From: Caldivirga sp. UBA161
GTDB lineage: Archaea > Thermoproteota > Thermoprotei > Thermoproteales > Thermocladiaceae
DNA: 40,692 nt
Assembly: GCF_002506515.1 (NCBI RefSeq)
Contig: NZ_DAXS01000068.1
Location: forward strand, 90,596 to 131,287
Reading direction: 5' to 3'
The notes below the pieces were generated by a model. That model did not search any database. It worked only from the letters and a program-made list of their open reading frames with translations, and was not told where the DNA came from. The translations under genes and the position numbers were made by a program. Below are positions 23,514 through 33,144 of the stretch, piece by piece; positions within the stretch are counted from its first letter, which is position 1, and every line of letters begins with the position of its first letter.

Positions 23514-23948
23514 ATGATTATTGATGTGATTTGGGCCAGGGGGCATGGTAACGTGAGGGCGACTCATAGGAACACTATTGAGGTTACTAAGGATAATTAT
23601 ATTACTGAGAGGGGCGACTGCATAATAGCCTGCTGCGCCGATAAGGCTGCCTCAGACTTGGATAATAGCTTTAAGAAACTGGTAACTAGTGGTTATTCAT
23701 TGGTTTTAATGATTATTGTGGCTGGTTCAAGCATGGACATTGTAGTTGGGTTAGGATTAAGTGGGTTAAGGCTTACTGATGAGAGGAGGATTATAGTTAG
23801 GAGGAGTGGGCACATGGACGACGCCACCATTATGCTTCTTGCTAATAAGGCGGCTAAGGACTTAGATAGGGATCTTATTAATAAAGCCAGGGATAGTGAA
23901 CCAATTGAGGTGATTTTAATTGGTTCAGAACTTAAGCAGGATGAATAG
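23514..23948 (+). CDS. DUF371 family protein
   Basis: 144 residues from ATG 23514 (GTG 23508 is equally placed relative to the TATA box). The motifs WARGHGNVRATHRNTIEVTK and RGDCIIACCADKAASDL are typical of the archaeal DUF371 family, a small beta-rich protein of unknown function. Cys-Cys in the ACCADK segment is a small variation. The gene ends inside the next one (8-nt overlap), pairing it with a polyprenol-kinase-like membrane protein, which hints at a role in lipid or envelope metabolism, but this is only context. Confidence 0.8.
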   Translation: MIIDVIWARGHGNVRATHRNTIEVTKDNYITERGDCIIACCADKAASDLDNSFKKLVTSGYSLVLMIIVAGSSMDIVVGLGLSGLRLTDERRIIVRRSGHMDDATIMLLANKAAKDLDRDLINKARDSEPIEVILIGSELKQDE

Positions 23949-24654
23949 GGTTAAGGCACTGCTTTATAGGAAGCTTGTTCATTTACTATTATCCATTTTA
24001 TTAATAATACCATTAGTGGTGGGGCTTGAGGAACCATACGTTGAGATATACTACACAATACTGTTGATAGGGTCATCATTCCTATACATATATCAGGTTA
24101 AGAGGCCTTTAATATCAGTGGTTATTAGAAGTACCCTTGAGGATGCTAGGAATAACGTTAGGTTAAATATACTGAGGGTTGCTGAGATGTTAAACATGAC
24201 TGCTGTTAAGGAATTACTAGCATCGATGGATAAGCTTGAGGACACCTTCAGTGAATTTATCAAGAGTGTTGAGAGGGATTATGAGAGGAAGTGGGGGTAC
24301 TTGGGGGTTTTAATGGGTATGGTTGGTGTTTACGCATCCTACGTAATAGTTAATACATATGCGTACTACGGAGTGTTAGCGTTAATGTTCTATGATACGT
24401 TCAGCGCATTATTTGGCTCCCTCATTGGTAGAATTAGGATGCCTTACAGTAACACAACCATTGAGGGTATTGTAATGGGGGCCTTGGTATTCTCACTGGT
24501 GGTGGGTATATTGGTGGGGCTTAATTACTTAACCTGGCTCTACCTAGTGGGCATAGTTCTTGGTGTTGTTGAATCCTATAGTGGTGAAGATAATTTAGCC
24601 ATCCCAGTGGCAGCATCAGTATTAGCCTACCTCTTGAGGTTTCCTAGAATTTAG
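23941..24654 (+). CDS. Dolichol/polyprenol kinase-like membrane protein
   Basis: 237 residues from ATG 23941, seven or so membrane helices. After the two N-terminal helices comes a cytosolic helical insert (about 58-110). The C-terminal half shows the CTP-dependent kinase/cytidylyltransferase pattern: ERKWGYLGVLMG, MFYDTFSALFGSLIGR with Asp in the metal-binding place, TTIEGIVMGA, and VVESYSGEDNLAIPVAASV. Archaeal relatives phosphorylate polyprenols such as dolichol for glycosylation, or act on related lipids. It is translationally linked to DUF371. Earlier in-frame starts within DUF371 are possible but add only a polar lead. Confidence 0.72.
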   Translation: MNRVKALLYRKLVHLLLSILLIIPLVVGLEEPYVEIYYTILLIGSSFLYIYQVKRPLISVVIRSTLEDARNNVRLNILRVAEMLNMTAVKELLASMDKLEDTFSEFIKSVERDYERKWGYLGVLMGMVGVYASYVIVNTYAYYGVLALMFYDTFSALFGSLIGRIRMPYSNTTIEGIVMGALVFSLVVGILVGLNYLTWLYLVGIVLGVVESYSGEDNLAIPVAASVLAYLLRFPRI

Positions 24655-24690
24655 GTTGATTCCTGATGCTGATTAACATTATGTTAAGCA

Positions 24691-25320
24691 CTAGAATAAC
24701 TTACCATTGATCATTCTCCTAACAGTCCTCCAACTTCTCCTAACTATTGGGGGTAGAGAACCACCATTAACCCACCTCCTTAAGGCATCTATAGTCCTTG
24801 GATCACTTGGGTAACCGCTCCCAAAGTCCCCGTAGGTTTCCTTAAGCCTACTTATTATAGTATCCCTAATTACCTTAGCCACTATGCTGGCTGCTGACAC
24901 TAATGGTATTGATTCATCAGCGTGATTAAGGACTATTAACTCAACATCCTTAGCATTAATGAATCCCCTAAACCTACTTGGGTCAGGGTCAGGTGAATCC
25001 ACGTAAACCCTAGTGGCTCCACTACACGCTTTAATAAGCTCACTCATCTTAATGGCCTCAAGTTCATTCAATAATCCTCTATTAACGTACTCATCTATTT
25101 CACCGGGTTCAATAACAATATGTTTAACGCACGGTGCTTTACTTACTATTAGCTTATATAATCTACTTCTTCCACTTGGGGTTAATTGCTTAGAGTCCTT
25201 AACCCCTATGCCTTCAGCCTCTGAGTTACTCCAACCTACTATTGCTATTACCATTGGCCCTATTACTGGGCCTCGTCCAGCCTCATCTATCCCTGCCTCA
25301 AGTCTACTTGCCGTCTTCAT
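24691..25320 (-). CDS. rnhB: Ribonuclease HII
   Basis: 209 residues from ATG 25320. The active site is visible: GIDEAGRGPVIGP (10-22, Asp12 and Glu13), YVDSPDPDPSRF (third acid) and HADESIPLVSAASIVAKV (fourth acid plus the conserved Ser-Ala-Ala-Ser helix). It removes ribonucleotides and RNA primers from DNA. The chosen ATG overlaps the upstream hemA gene by 17 nt; a frame extension to 25341 adds GLGLSL, which is unlike the family start. It is the third gene of the heme operon by position, an unrelated function carried along. Confidence 0.95.
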   Translation of the reverse strand: MKTASRLEAGIDEAGRGPVIGPMVIAIVGWSNSEAEGIGVKDSKQLTPSGRSRLYKLIVSKAPCVKHIVIEPGEIDEYVNRGLLNELEAIKMSELIKACSGATRVYVDSPDPDPSRFRGFINAKDVELIVLNHADESIPLVSAASIVAKVIRDTIISRLKETYGDFGSGYPSDPRTIDALRRWVNGGSLPPIVRRSWRTVRRMINGKLF

Positions 25321-26518
25321 TAAGCTTAGCCCTAATCCCACTTATTATTGTTAATGCTTCATCAAACTTACCCTCCTCCGCCAATTCCTTTAAGTACATG
25401 AGGAGGGGTAGCATAACCTTCTTGGCTGTGGATTTTACGGCTAATGCTGCACCATTCTCCTCACTTCTTATTAAACCAGCCTTAACAGCCCTCTTAACCT
25501 CACCCTCCCCAACACTTAACCCCCATTTAGTTAATTCACCCATCATACCTTCTATAACCCTCCTTGCGAATAACCTCCTGTACTCAATGAGCCTAAGTTC
25601 AATTAACCTACTTGCCTCATCTAAAGCCTTCTTCTTACCCTCCCTAATTTCATTTTCCAGGTTCTTTAATTCATCTATTGAAACCACGCCAGGGATTTCT
25701 GGATCAACATTCCTAGGTACCCCAACATCAATTATGATTGGTTTACTGCTTAATTCCTCCACATCTCTCCTATGTAGTAGGGGATTCATTGCGGATGTGG
25801 CAAAGATCACTACATCACTATCTCTTATAATGCTTCTCAGTGAATCAATAGAAGCGTACCTTAATCTGTACCTTAACGCCACAGCCTTAGCTTTATCAAG
25901 GGTCCTATTAACCACCGTTATGTTTCTGAACCCTTTTTCAGCAAGTCTCCTAACTATGTCTGACCCAATGGAACCCGCCCCAACAACAGTGATCCTTGAG
26001 TTAAGCCCCCTAACCCTATGCACATACTCAGCCACCAGTGAACCTATGCTCGCTAACCCTATTGAGATTTCCGGGAACCTACTCCTGATCTCCTTTCCAG
26101 TCCTAATAGCCCTCTCAATAGTGAAACCCAGTAAGCCACCTAATGCTCCCCTCCTCCTAGCATCATTGAATGCATCCTCAACCTGACCCAGTATCTCAGA
26201 CTCCCCCACTGCAGCTGATTCAAGGCCAGCGGCAACCCTGAATATGTGGCGTACAGCATCAATTCCCGTTAACTTATCCACATAGTTAATAGTGCCCTTA
26301 ACCCTATACACATCCTCTACGGCTGAATCATCATCACCATATATGTAAACCTCAACCCTATTGCATGTCTGAAGTAGGAATACTTCATTGTAATAATTCA
26401 TTAATTTACCGTAGATTTCATCACTGTTTAGGTATGTTTCAGATAACGTGATTGTGCTAACCCTCTTATGGTTAAGTGTTAAAGCCCTTATCTTATTCAA
26501 GTAATCGTCAATACCCAT
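25304..26518 (-). CDS. hemA: Glutamyl-tRNA reductase
   Basis: 404 residues. It reduces glutamyl-tRNA to glutamate-1-semialdehyde, the first committed step of C5 tetrapyrrole synthesis. The active-site Cys52 lies in LLQTCNRVEVY, followed by the signature VGESEILGQV (about 103-112), RFPEISIGLASIGSLV, the NADPH-binding VVGAGSIGSDIVRRL, VVNRTLDKAK, and a C-terminal dimerisation helix bundle. The start ATG overlaps the siroheme dehydrogenase gene by 11 nt; the end overlaps rnhB. HemB is encoded 10 kb away. Confidence 0.96.
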   Translation of the reverse strand: MGIDDYLNKIRALTLNHKRVSTITLSETYLNSDEIYGKLMNYYNEVFLLQTCNRVEVYIYGDDDSAVEDVYRVKGTINYVDKLTGIDAVRHIFRVAAGLESAAVGESEILGQVEDAFNDARRRGALGGLLGFTIERAIRTGKEIRSRFPEISIGLASIGSLVAEYVHRVRGLNSRITVVGAGSIGSDIVRRLAEKGFRNITVVNRTLDKAKAVALRYRLRYASIDSLRSIIRDSDVVIFATSAMNPLLHRRDVEELSSKPIIIDVGVPRNVDPEIPGVVSIDELKNLENEIREGKKKALDEASRLIELRLIEYRRLFARRVIEGMMGELTKWGLSVGEGEVKRAVKAGLIRSEENGAALAVKSTAKKVMLPLLMYLKELAEEGKFDEALTIISGIRAKLNEDGK

Positions 26519-27167
26519 GATTCTTAATCACCTCATTAACGTACTTAACCACATTACCCATATCCCCTTTCCTGGCTAGTTCAATGAAGTTCTCATCATA
26601 CTTAAGCTCAAAGTATATGCTCATTCTAATATGTGGGTCATTAACCCTCTTCTTTATTAACTCCTTAGCCTCATACCAAGCGTTTATTAATGGGTGAAGG
26701 TCACTTTTAGCTAACTCAGCCTGAAGGTAATCCCTAACTATTGATGCTGCAACACCACTCTTACCCTCCGTCGTCACTGCGAATCTTACCCCATTAACCT
26801 CACCCTCGAAGGGAACTACGACTTCTGTTTCATTGGCATTAGTTGTATCATTGAAGAGTACACGTTCACCCCTAATCATTTCCCTAAGCCTATTCTTAAG
26901 CTCAGTATTAGTTGGTATTGCGTAAACCAATAGGTTAATGACCCTTATTATCCTGCTGTAGTCAAACATTCCTGCATCAGCTATTATTAAATCAATGCTA
27001 CTTGTTGAATTAGCCTTAATAAGTTCACTTGATGGTTTAAGTGCTATAACAGTTACATAGGCACCTGCCTCAGAGAATTTAAGAGCCCTCCTTGTGCCAA
27101 CGTAGCCGCCGCCAATAACCAGCACCCTCTTATCATTAAATTCCACAAATAATGGTACCCTAGCCAC
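26508..27167 (-). CDS. Precorrin-2 dehydrogenase (siroheme synthase N-terminal/Met8-like)
   Basis: 219 residues from GTG 27167. MARVPLFVEF leads into VLVIGGGYVGTRRALKFSEAGAYV (NAD-binding) and VTVIALKP. FNDTTNANETEVVVPF and VRFAVTTEGKSGVAASIVRD are Met8/CysG N-domain landmarks, the latter with the Ser/Gly loop near the active site. It oxidises precorrin-2 to sirohydrochlorin and may insert iron, for siroheme or heme via the siroheme route common in archaea. It leads the operon with hemA; TATA-like TTTTATAAGTT lies at about 27187-27197. Confidence 0.9.
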   Translation of the reverse strand: MARVPLFVEFNDKRVLVIGGGYVGTRRALKFSEAGAYVTVIALKPSSELIKANSTSSIDLIIADAGMFDYSRIIRVINLLVYAIPTNTELKNRLREMIRGERVLFNDTTNANETEVVVPFEGEVNGVRFAVTTEGKSGVAASIVRDYLQAELAKSDLHPLINAWYEAKELIKKRVNDPHIRMSIYFELKYDENFIELARKGDMGNVVKYVNEVIKNHGY

Positions 27168-27206
27168 ACGGGCCTATAGTTAATTAACTTATAAAACTCA
27201 CTTCAT

Positions 27207-28415
27207 TCAAATAGCTTTAGTTTTGAACATGAGTAGTATTAATATAGTTAACCCAATGACCAACACAACAGCCATCACCACCTCACTAATTGTTACCGCA
27301 CTCCCCCTAATTAAGCTGAATTGAACACTGGGTATTGCTTGAAGTGTGGGGTTACTGATACTCATTGTGTAATTAATCCTCATCACGAAAGGCTCACCTA
27401 ATAATGTTGTAATATTGTAAACAACGTTTAACCCACCACCAATCCAATTACCTAATACGGCAAAAATAGCGCCGCTTAATCCCACCGGTATTATGGTTGA
27501 CTTACAGTGATTAATGTTAAGTATTGATAAGTATGGTTCCCAGGTGGCATCATTAACAATACCTCCTCCAAGCAATGCAGTAGTAGCATTAACCCAGTAG
27601 ACATCAAATATTACTGCACTTGGATTTATGCAGTTAGTAAAATTGAGTAATGTACCATTATCGTAGTAGAGGAGCGAAGTACCCATTGTGTAGGTATTAT
27701 CCACTCCAGATAAGTACATGACTGGTATGGTTGATGAGGATTGCTTAACAGTCATTATTGGTATTAGAGCCTCATTATTGAATTGAAATAAGCCAAGCGG
27801 TAAACCCTTAATTTGAGGCATGTTTACTGTTCTTACCTCATTACCATTAAGTAGGCCTAAAAGCGGAGTTAGGTTACTTGACATTGCTAAAATGAGTAGT
27901 GAACCACCCTGCATTGCAGCTGATATGGGCGTTGATGATGACCAAACACCCTTAAATATACCAGTTAAGTTAACTATACTTCCCTTACTTAGGTTTATTA
28001 GGAAGGCTGATGCATAACCATTCATTATCCCAAACACGTACACTGTATCATTTAATACGGTTAAGGCATAGGGCTGTAGGCTGACTGGTAAGTACCTTGA
28101 TAAATTAGTTATGTCTGTTACGTAATTATTTCCAAGCCTAAGCCTAATTAATAATGGGCCACTGCTACTGAAGCCCAATAAATACACTTGATCACCATAC
28201 TGGTACGTATTAGTTACCAATACACCCTGCCCATTACCGGGTATTGCGTTAACTTTGAACCAACCGGAGCTATTAACAACATAAACCTGTGAATATTGGC
28301 TAGTTGATGTGAAATTTACTACAACCGCTAATAGGTAATTACCTCCACTATATAGGTAGATTACTGGTGCCTTCAGTAATCCCAATGTTAATATCGCTAA
28401 TGCTAAGCCCAGCAT
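27207..28415 (-). CDS. Surface protein with extracytoplasmic beta-rich domain and C-terminal anchor
   Basis: 402 residues, not recognised. A short N-terminal hydrophobic segment (1-20) and one membrane helix at about 375-396 (VVMAVVLVIGLTILILLMF) frame an exported domain rich in beta strands and in N-glycosylation sequons. Short strand repeats with Tyr, Gly and Leu suggest a beta-propeller, for example VYLLGFSSSGPLLIRL and VYVFGIMNGYASAFLINL. Two cysteines only (about 262 and 303). It is preceded by a TATA-like GGTTTAATATT. It may be part of the cell surface; a binding or sensing role is unproven. Confidence 0.65.
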   Translation of the reverse strand: MLGLALAILTLGLLKAPVIYLYSGGNYLLAVVVNFTSTSQYSQVYVVNSSGWFKVNAIPGNGQGVLVTNTYQYGDQVYLLGFSSSGPLLIRLRLGNNYVTDITNLSRYLPVSLQPYALTVLNDTVYVFGIMNGYASAFLINLSKGSIVNLTGIFKGVWSSSTPISAAMQGGSLLILAMSSNLTPLLGLLNGNEVRTVNMPQIKGLPLGLFQFNNEALIPIMTVKQSSSTIPVMYLSGVDNTYTMGTSLLYYDNGTLLNFTNCINPSAVIFDVYWVNATTALLGGGIVNDATWEPYLSILNINHCKSTIIPVGLSGAIFAVLGNWIGGGLNVVYNITTLLGEPFVMRINYTMSISNPTLQAIPSVQFSLIRGSAVTISEVVMAVVLVIGLTILILLMFKTKAI

Positions 28416-28492
28416 TAAACTCGCCTAGTATTACTGAATATTAAACCTTTCTATGTTAATACTATTAAAGGCTTGGGAATAGCATACCTTAA

Positions 28493-28993
28493 TTAAGCAC
28501 CAATAGCCACTAGCGCTAAACCAATGAAGATTAAGGTTAGGCCGATTACAAATAAGTATAGGGCTTCAGGTAATGTCCCAATCTGAACCTCCCATATGAG
28601 GCCCTTACCATAATACTGACACACGCCGTAATTAAGTATGGATACTTGGCTGCTACTAATAATGGATGGGGATGATTGACCCCCATTAAGTATTGGTGGT
28701 ATATATGAACCATATGTGAATAGTAGGGTTCCATTTAAGGAGTATGCAGTTACCTTCATTGATACGTGATACGCCTTAGTGTAGTTATTAACCATACTCA
28801 CTATACTTGATTTATTAATCCAATTCACTTCAGTTAAAGTATTTATGAATTCTAAGCATAATGTCGTTGCATTATGCCTACTAGATAATGACAAGTACAT
28901 GTGGGATAAGTATAGTAACACTCCTGCAGTTACAATAACAGCTACACCTATTATAATCATAATCCTCTTAACACGGGCAGGTAGTTTAGGCAT
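28493..28993 (-). CDS. Small membrane protein with an external domain
   Basis: 166 residues from ATG 28993. One helix near the N-terminus (IMIIIGVAVIVTAGVLLYL) and one at the C-terminus (ALYLFVIGLTLIFIGLALVA) flank an external domain of about 110 residues with several N-glycosylation sequons and two cysteines that could form a disulfide. An ATG at 29014 would add seven residues, but the TATA-like TTTAAAAC (29018-29025) is too close to it and lies 28 nt before 28993. No family is recognised. Topology resembles the neighbouring surface protein, which it may accompany. Confidence 0.6.
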   Translation of the reverse strand: MPKLPARVKRIMIIIGVAVIVTAGVLLYLSHMYLSLSSRHNATTLCLEFINTLTEVNWINKSSIVSMVNNYTKAYHVSMKVTAYSLNGTLLFTYGSYIPPILNGGQSSPSIISSSQVSILNYGVCQYYGKGLIWEVQIGTLPEALYLFVIGLTLIFIGLALVAIGA

Positions 28994-29054
28994 TTTCGAA
29001 TATTCCCTATTCATGCATTTAAAACTATTATTCTATTAGATGGCAACCGCCACC

Positions 29055-29096
<42 letters not shown>

Positions 29097-29113
29097 TACT
29101 TGTAAGGGGTGGT

Positions 29114-29668
29114 TTAACGGCTTAAACGCGTTATGTATAGTATGTGTGATACTTGGTCAATAATTAGGCTAAGCCCGGTTTCAACAGCATCAGGTGATCC
29201 AGGTAGGCAAACAACTAGCTTATCATTAATAATTCCTGCAGTTGCCCTACTTAACATTGCTGATGCCCCTATTCTCTGATAACTAATGAACCTAAATAAT
29301 TCCCCAAAGCCTTCAATCTCCTTACTGAATAATGGCTTCACAGACTCAATAGTCACATCACTCTTAGCTAAGCCTGTACCACCTATTAGGATTATGGCAT
29401 CCACATCATCCCTATGAAGTAATTCACTCAGTGAATTCTTAATCATACCTTCATCATCACTAATCAATAACCTACCCACCACTGAGTGGCCGGAGTTAAT
29501 TATCTTTGCTGAGGCTAAGTCACCTGACTCATCCTTATACTGTTTACCAGCCTTCATTAACTCATATCTTGATGTGCTTACGGTAATTATGAAGAACTTA
29601 ACCTTACTTGGCCCCCTCTTCTCATGTTCCACGTGAGGTGAAACTACATTACCCTTACTAATGTTCAT
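29114..29668 (-). CDS. moaB: Molybdopterin adenylyltransferase/MoaB-like protein
   Basis: 184 residues with an N-terminal extension of about 20. The MoaB/MogA fold is clear: FFIITVSTSRYE, DESGDLASAKIINSGH, ILIGGTGLAKSDVTIESVKPLF (the pterin/nucleotide loop) and VVCLPGSPDAVETGLSLI. It adenylates molybdopterin on the way to molybdenum or tungsten cofactor, the latter used by many hyperthermophiles. A TATA box (GCTTAAATAT, about 29692-29701) lies 28 nt before the ATG. Confidence 0.9.
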   Translation of the reverse strand: MNISKGNVVSPHVEHEKRGPSKVKFFIITVSTSRYELMKAGKQYKDESGDLASAKIINSGHSVVGRLLISDDEGMIKNSLSELLHRDDVDAIILIGGTGLAKSDVTIESVKPLFSKEIEGFGELFRFISYQRIGASAMLSRATAGIINDKLVVCLPGSPDAVETGLSLIIDQVSHILYITRLSR

Positions 29669-29847
29669 AAACCCTAATTCTCTTGATTCTATATTTAAGC
29701 ATTGCCGGCTCCTTTAAGAATGTAGGGTTACTCTTGATTTTACATAATGCATCTTGAACATAAGCATCAGCGCTATGGACCATCATCAATTAGGTCCTCA
29801 GCTAGGTAAGGCCCACCAATAGGCCTTATCCGTTGCTCATCACTAAC

Positions 29848-32800
29848 TTAACTACGCTTAATACTACTTAAATATTTACCCCCAGTGAACCTAATACTCC
29901 TCCTAATCCTAGTAATGCTTAGTAGTGTGGAGTACTCGGTTTCATTATAAATGCTTAACTTCATTACGCTCCTTATGGCGTTTGCTTTACTTAGCTTTAA
30001 TGCCGCATTAAACTTCACACTCCCAATGTTTCTTCTAATATAGGAATCGGCGAATAAGGCAACCATATGGTCAAGTTGATTCATTAAGCCACTTAACCAT
30101 ACCTTATCGCTAGCGTTAATAGAACCATCATAGAACCTAGCCATTCTTATTAAGTAGCGTTCATATAGCCTTCTATATGCTATGGAATTTGGATTAAGGG
30201 TTAATGCTGCCGTTAATTCCCTCTTTAAATCCTCATCTAGAATACTTTGCCTAATAATACTCCTAACAGTATTCATGGCAGTTGATGGATCAAGAATCAT
30301 AAGCATTTCCTTAATTAATGTTACGGGATGGAGTCCTAGGCTCGTGGAGATTAGGGCTAAGTCCACGTTACCTTTACTAAATGCGTATTCCATTATAATG
30401 CCCACTAATGTGCTTCTACGCCTAATGTTAATTACGCCTGCGCTTAAATTCCTTAGATGGTTCATGTATACTGAGTGTATGTTTGTTGAATCTCTTAGTA
30501 GGTAAACGGCTAGGTTACTTATATTCTTAGCTTTAATTAAACCCCTTAATGGTGTTGATCCATTTAAGTTACTGTACTTAAATCTTATATTCCCCGCATT
30601 TAACCTTACGTATTGCTTAATTAAATTTTCCTGGACAGCTAATATTTTCCTAACATTACCCATGATTATTCTATAAGTTTCTGCTGATACTTTCAACTTC
30701 TGCAATTCCTCAACCACATTTTTAACATGATTAATAATCCATGGTGATGTTAATTCCCTATACAGGCCCATTAATTCCATTAATTTACCCTTATCTACAC
30801 TTAGGATACCGGACTTAACTAATGCCACTATTGCCTTAGCATCAGGATTCATAGCTAGTGATAGTAATGTGAATGCCGTTAATTTATCACTCTTATTAAT
30901 CCTAAGCCCCCTACTCAATTTTACTTCATTATTAGACTCCAATAACCTGGGTATGATATCCTTGGAGTGGCCATGGGTTAAGTAGGTTAATGCCATGAGA
31001 GCACCCCTTCCACTAGCAGTAAGCCTCAGCCTACTCCTATACTCCATAATACTCCTGAAGAACCAGTACCTAATCCTCCTCTGAGCCTCCCGATTACTTA
31101 ATAATCCCCTCTCATAAAGTTTGAAGATAAGCACCTCGTTTTTAATAAGCCTCTCCATCAAGAATTCCCTTGACTCCATCCATTGGTTCCACCTACCTCC
31201 AAGCAGTATATTGCCTGCTAATTCAGGTGGGCCAAGGGGTCTGGCTAATAGGTGCCTAATCTTGATACTACTTATTAATCCTGGCCTATGCCTACTGCCT
31301 GATGCTTCTCTTAATAGGCTTGATAAGTATGGATTATTCCTTGACTTAAGATAAATACCGAATAAGCCATGATTACTTAAGTGGTTTAAGTAGTTTTGCC
31401 TAATATAAGGGGCTAGTAATCTACGCATTCCCTGCCTATTAGCTGAGTAATGGTAATTCCCCTTAATAATACTGCTTAGGTCTGTAGCCCTACCCTTACC
31501 TTGCTTAATCCTGATTAGGCTAAGTATTAGTGATCTGGGGGATTGGTTACTTATTAGGAATACGAGATTCCTTAATTCACTGGTTAGTCTCATTATTGGT
31601 GTATTTAAGGGGGTTAATTCACCTGTAAGCACCAGTAATGCTTCAAGTAACCCCACCACCGATAATGGGTACATTAACCATGCCAATGCACTTGGAATCA
31701 CCATGAATTTATCAAGTAATGATCCATGAAAGTTATTATTCATGCTTTTAAAGTATGCGTATAGGTTGCTAGTGTAAGCTATTAGGTTACCCTCATAACC
31801 CCATGTGCTTAATCTAGAACCCACAATGGTAATACTACCTCCTGCTGTCCCATTACCCCTACAAGTTATATTAACTAAGTACTGCCTTAAATCCGCTGGG
31901 GGATTAGGGCTTATTGGGTTAAATAGGCTTTCATTCCTTAACCAAACCATACCGTATATTAACGATGAATTATAGTAGTTTAACGCGTATTCCTCAAATT
32001 CATCGAACCGTGAGATTAATTCCCTATTAATAACATCACCATTAATGCCTAATACCTCTTCACTGCAATTACCTACCTTATCTAAGTGAACACTAACCTT
32101 ACTTGCATACGCCCAGAGTACTATCGTTGAATTATTAATGATTGTCTGATTAAAATGCAACGTTAAGGCATAATTATTACTTGTGGCTAACCAGGTTGAA
32201 GGTTTCCTTACCCAACTCCAAAGTGCGCTTACCTTATTATTAATAATTAATTCATTAACTATTGGATTCACATTAATGTAAGTAACCGGGATTACTGATT
32301 CATATTCAGTGCCTACTGTAATAATTGCTGGGACCTTAATCCAGGCTATGTATGTGGAATTCAATGTTACTAAGCATCCTGATTGATTCCCATGATTCCC
32401 AGCAATCATTATTGATTCACCATACGATATAAACCCTGCGCCACATAAGCTTCCAGTGATTAAGGCGTATTGTGAATTAAGTACATATATATGAATACCA
32501 TTACTGTAATTCAATAAGTTAAGTGTCCTATTAACTAGCATGAGTAGGTTAATTAAGTTCGCGTTACTGTACCCTAATTGGGATGAAGCGTATACTGGAA
32601 TCATCATTAGAGATAAGCCAACTGCAATTAATGGTACTATTAATGGCCTAATGCCCCTAATAATCACTAATGGTGCAAGTAATGTAATTACTGGTTCAAA
32701 TGCCTTGGCAATGATCCATATTACATGAATCATGTGGTAAATTATATACATTAATTGAGAGTAGGAGAAGACTATATACAGTACCTCTGAGGCTAGGTCT

Positions 32801-33144
32801 ATTAGTCTCCCAAAAACTAGATTTAACCCAATATTACTTAAGATGTATCCTAATTCAACATTGTATATGAATAAACCTAAAATGTTCAATACCATTAATA
32901 TAATGCTCTTAGTAATCATTACCTTAGCTGTTGAATTCATTATCAAGCCCCAATACTCCTCTAACCTCACTATTGTGTTTAAATTACTGCTATTGAATAA
33001 GTTAATTATTGTAAGGGATAATAATACTATGCCTATGAGTAAAATTATGTCATTTAAAATATGCTGGTAATCATTCCTCCATACTCTATAAACCGTAATT
33101 AGTAATGATTCAATGATCATAATTAGTAGAATTTCACTAATCAT
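29848..33144 (-). CDS. Large polytopic membrane protein, VirB6/CedA-like candidate
   Basis: 1098 residues. Residues 1-186 hold about seven hydrophobic helices, ending in APLVIIRGIRPLIVPLIAVG and LSLMMIPVYA, which resembles the last helices of archaeal VirB6/CedA-type proteins. Residues 187-480 look external, with many N-glycosylation sequons and four cysteines (234, 257, 360, 428). A helix at 481-507 follows, then about 590 charged, mostly helical residues that should be cytosolic. CedA itself is much shorter, so the external and cytosolic parts would be additions. The start lies in ATGA shared with the preceding 127-residue gene. Codon use is native. Similarity to VirB6/CedA is judged by topology and local pattern only; the function could be quite different. 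Confidence 0.5.
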   Translation of the reverse strand: MISEILLIMIIESLLITVYRVWRNDYQHILNDIILLIGIVLLSLTIINLFNSSNLNTIVRLEEYWGLIMNSTAKVMITKSIILMVLNILGLFIYNVELGYILSNIGLNLVFGRLIDLASEVLYIVFSYSQLMYIIYHMIHVIWIIAKAFEPVITLLAPLVIIRGIRPLIVPLIAVGLSLMMIPVYASSQLGYSNANLINLLMLVNRTLNLLNYSNGIHIYVLNSQYALITGSLCGAGFISYGESIMIAGNHGNQSGCLVTLNSTYIAWIKVPAIITVGTEYESVIPVTYINVNPIVNELIINNKVSALWSWVRKPSTWLATSNNYALTLHFNQTIINNSTIVLWAYASKVSVHLDKVGNCSEEVLGINGDVINRELISRFDEFEEYALNYYNSSLIYGMVWLRNESLFNPISPNPPADLRQYLVNITCRGNGTAGGSITIVGSRLSTWGYEGNLIAYTSNLYAYFKSMNNNFHGSLLDKFMVIPSALAWLMYPLSVVGLLEALLVLTGELTPLNTPIMRLTSELRNLVFLISNQSPRSLILSLIRIKQGKGRATDLSSIIKGNYHYSANRQGMRRLLAPYIRQNYLNHLSNHGLFGIYLKSRNNPYLSSLLREASGSRHRPGLISSIKIRHLLARPLGPPELAGNILLGGRWNQWMESREFLMERLIKNEVLIFKLYERGLLSNREAQRRIRYWFFRSIMEYRSRLRLTASGRGALMALTYLTHGHSKDIIPRLLESNNEVKLSRGLRINKSDKLTAFTLLSLAMNPDAKAIVALVKSGILSVDKGKLMELMGLYRELTSPWIINHVKNVVEELQKLKVSAETYRIIMGNVRKILAVQENLIKQYVRLNAGNIRFKYSNLNGSTPLRGLIKAKNISNLAVYLLRDSTNIHSVYMNHLRNLSAGVINIRRRSTLVGIIMEYAFSKGNVDLALISTSLGLHPVTLIKEMLMILDPSTAMNTVRSIIRQSILDEDLKRELTAALTLNPNSIAYRRLYERYLIRMARFYDGSINASDKVWLSGLMNQLDHMVALFADSYIRRNIGSVKFNAALKLSKANAIRSVMKLSIYNETEYSTLLSITRIRRSIRFTGGKYLSSIKRS

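Noticed and set aside
25242..26186. Long open frame of 314 codons on the plus strand
   Set aside because: It lies antisense to hemA and rnhB, which have clear catalytic motifs; its sequence is low-complexity Leu/Ser-rich and shows no domain.
29740..29800. Possible C/D box small RNA on the minus strand (TTGATGATGG followed by CTGA)
   Set aside because: The first box is off by one base, and no second D box is found at a proper distance.
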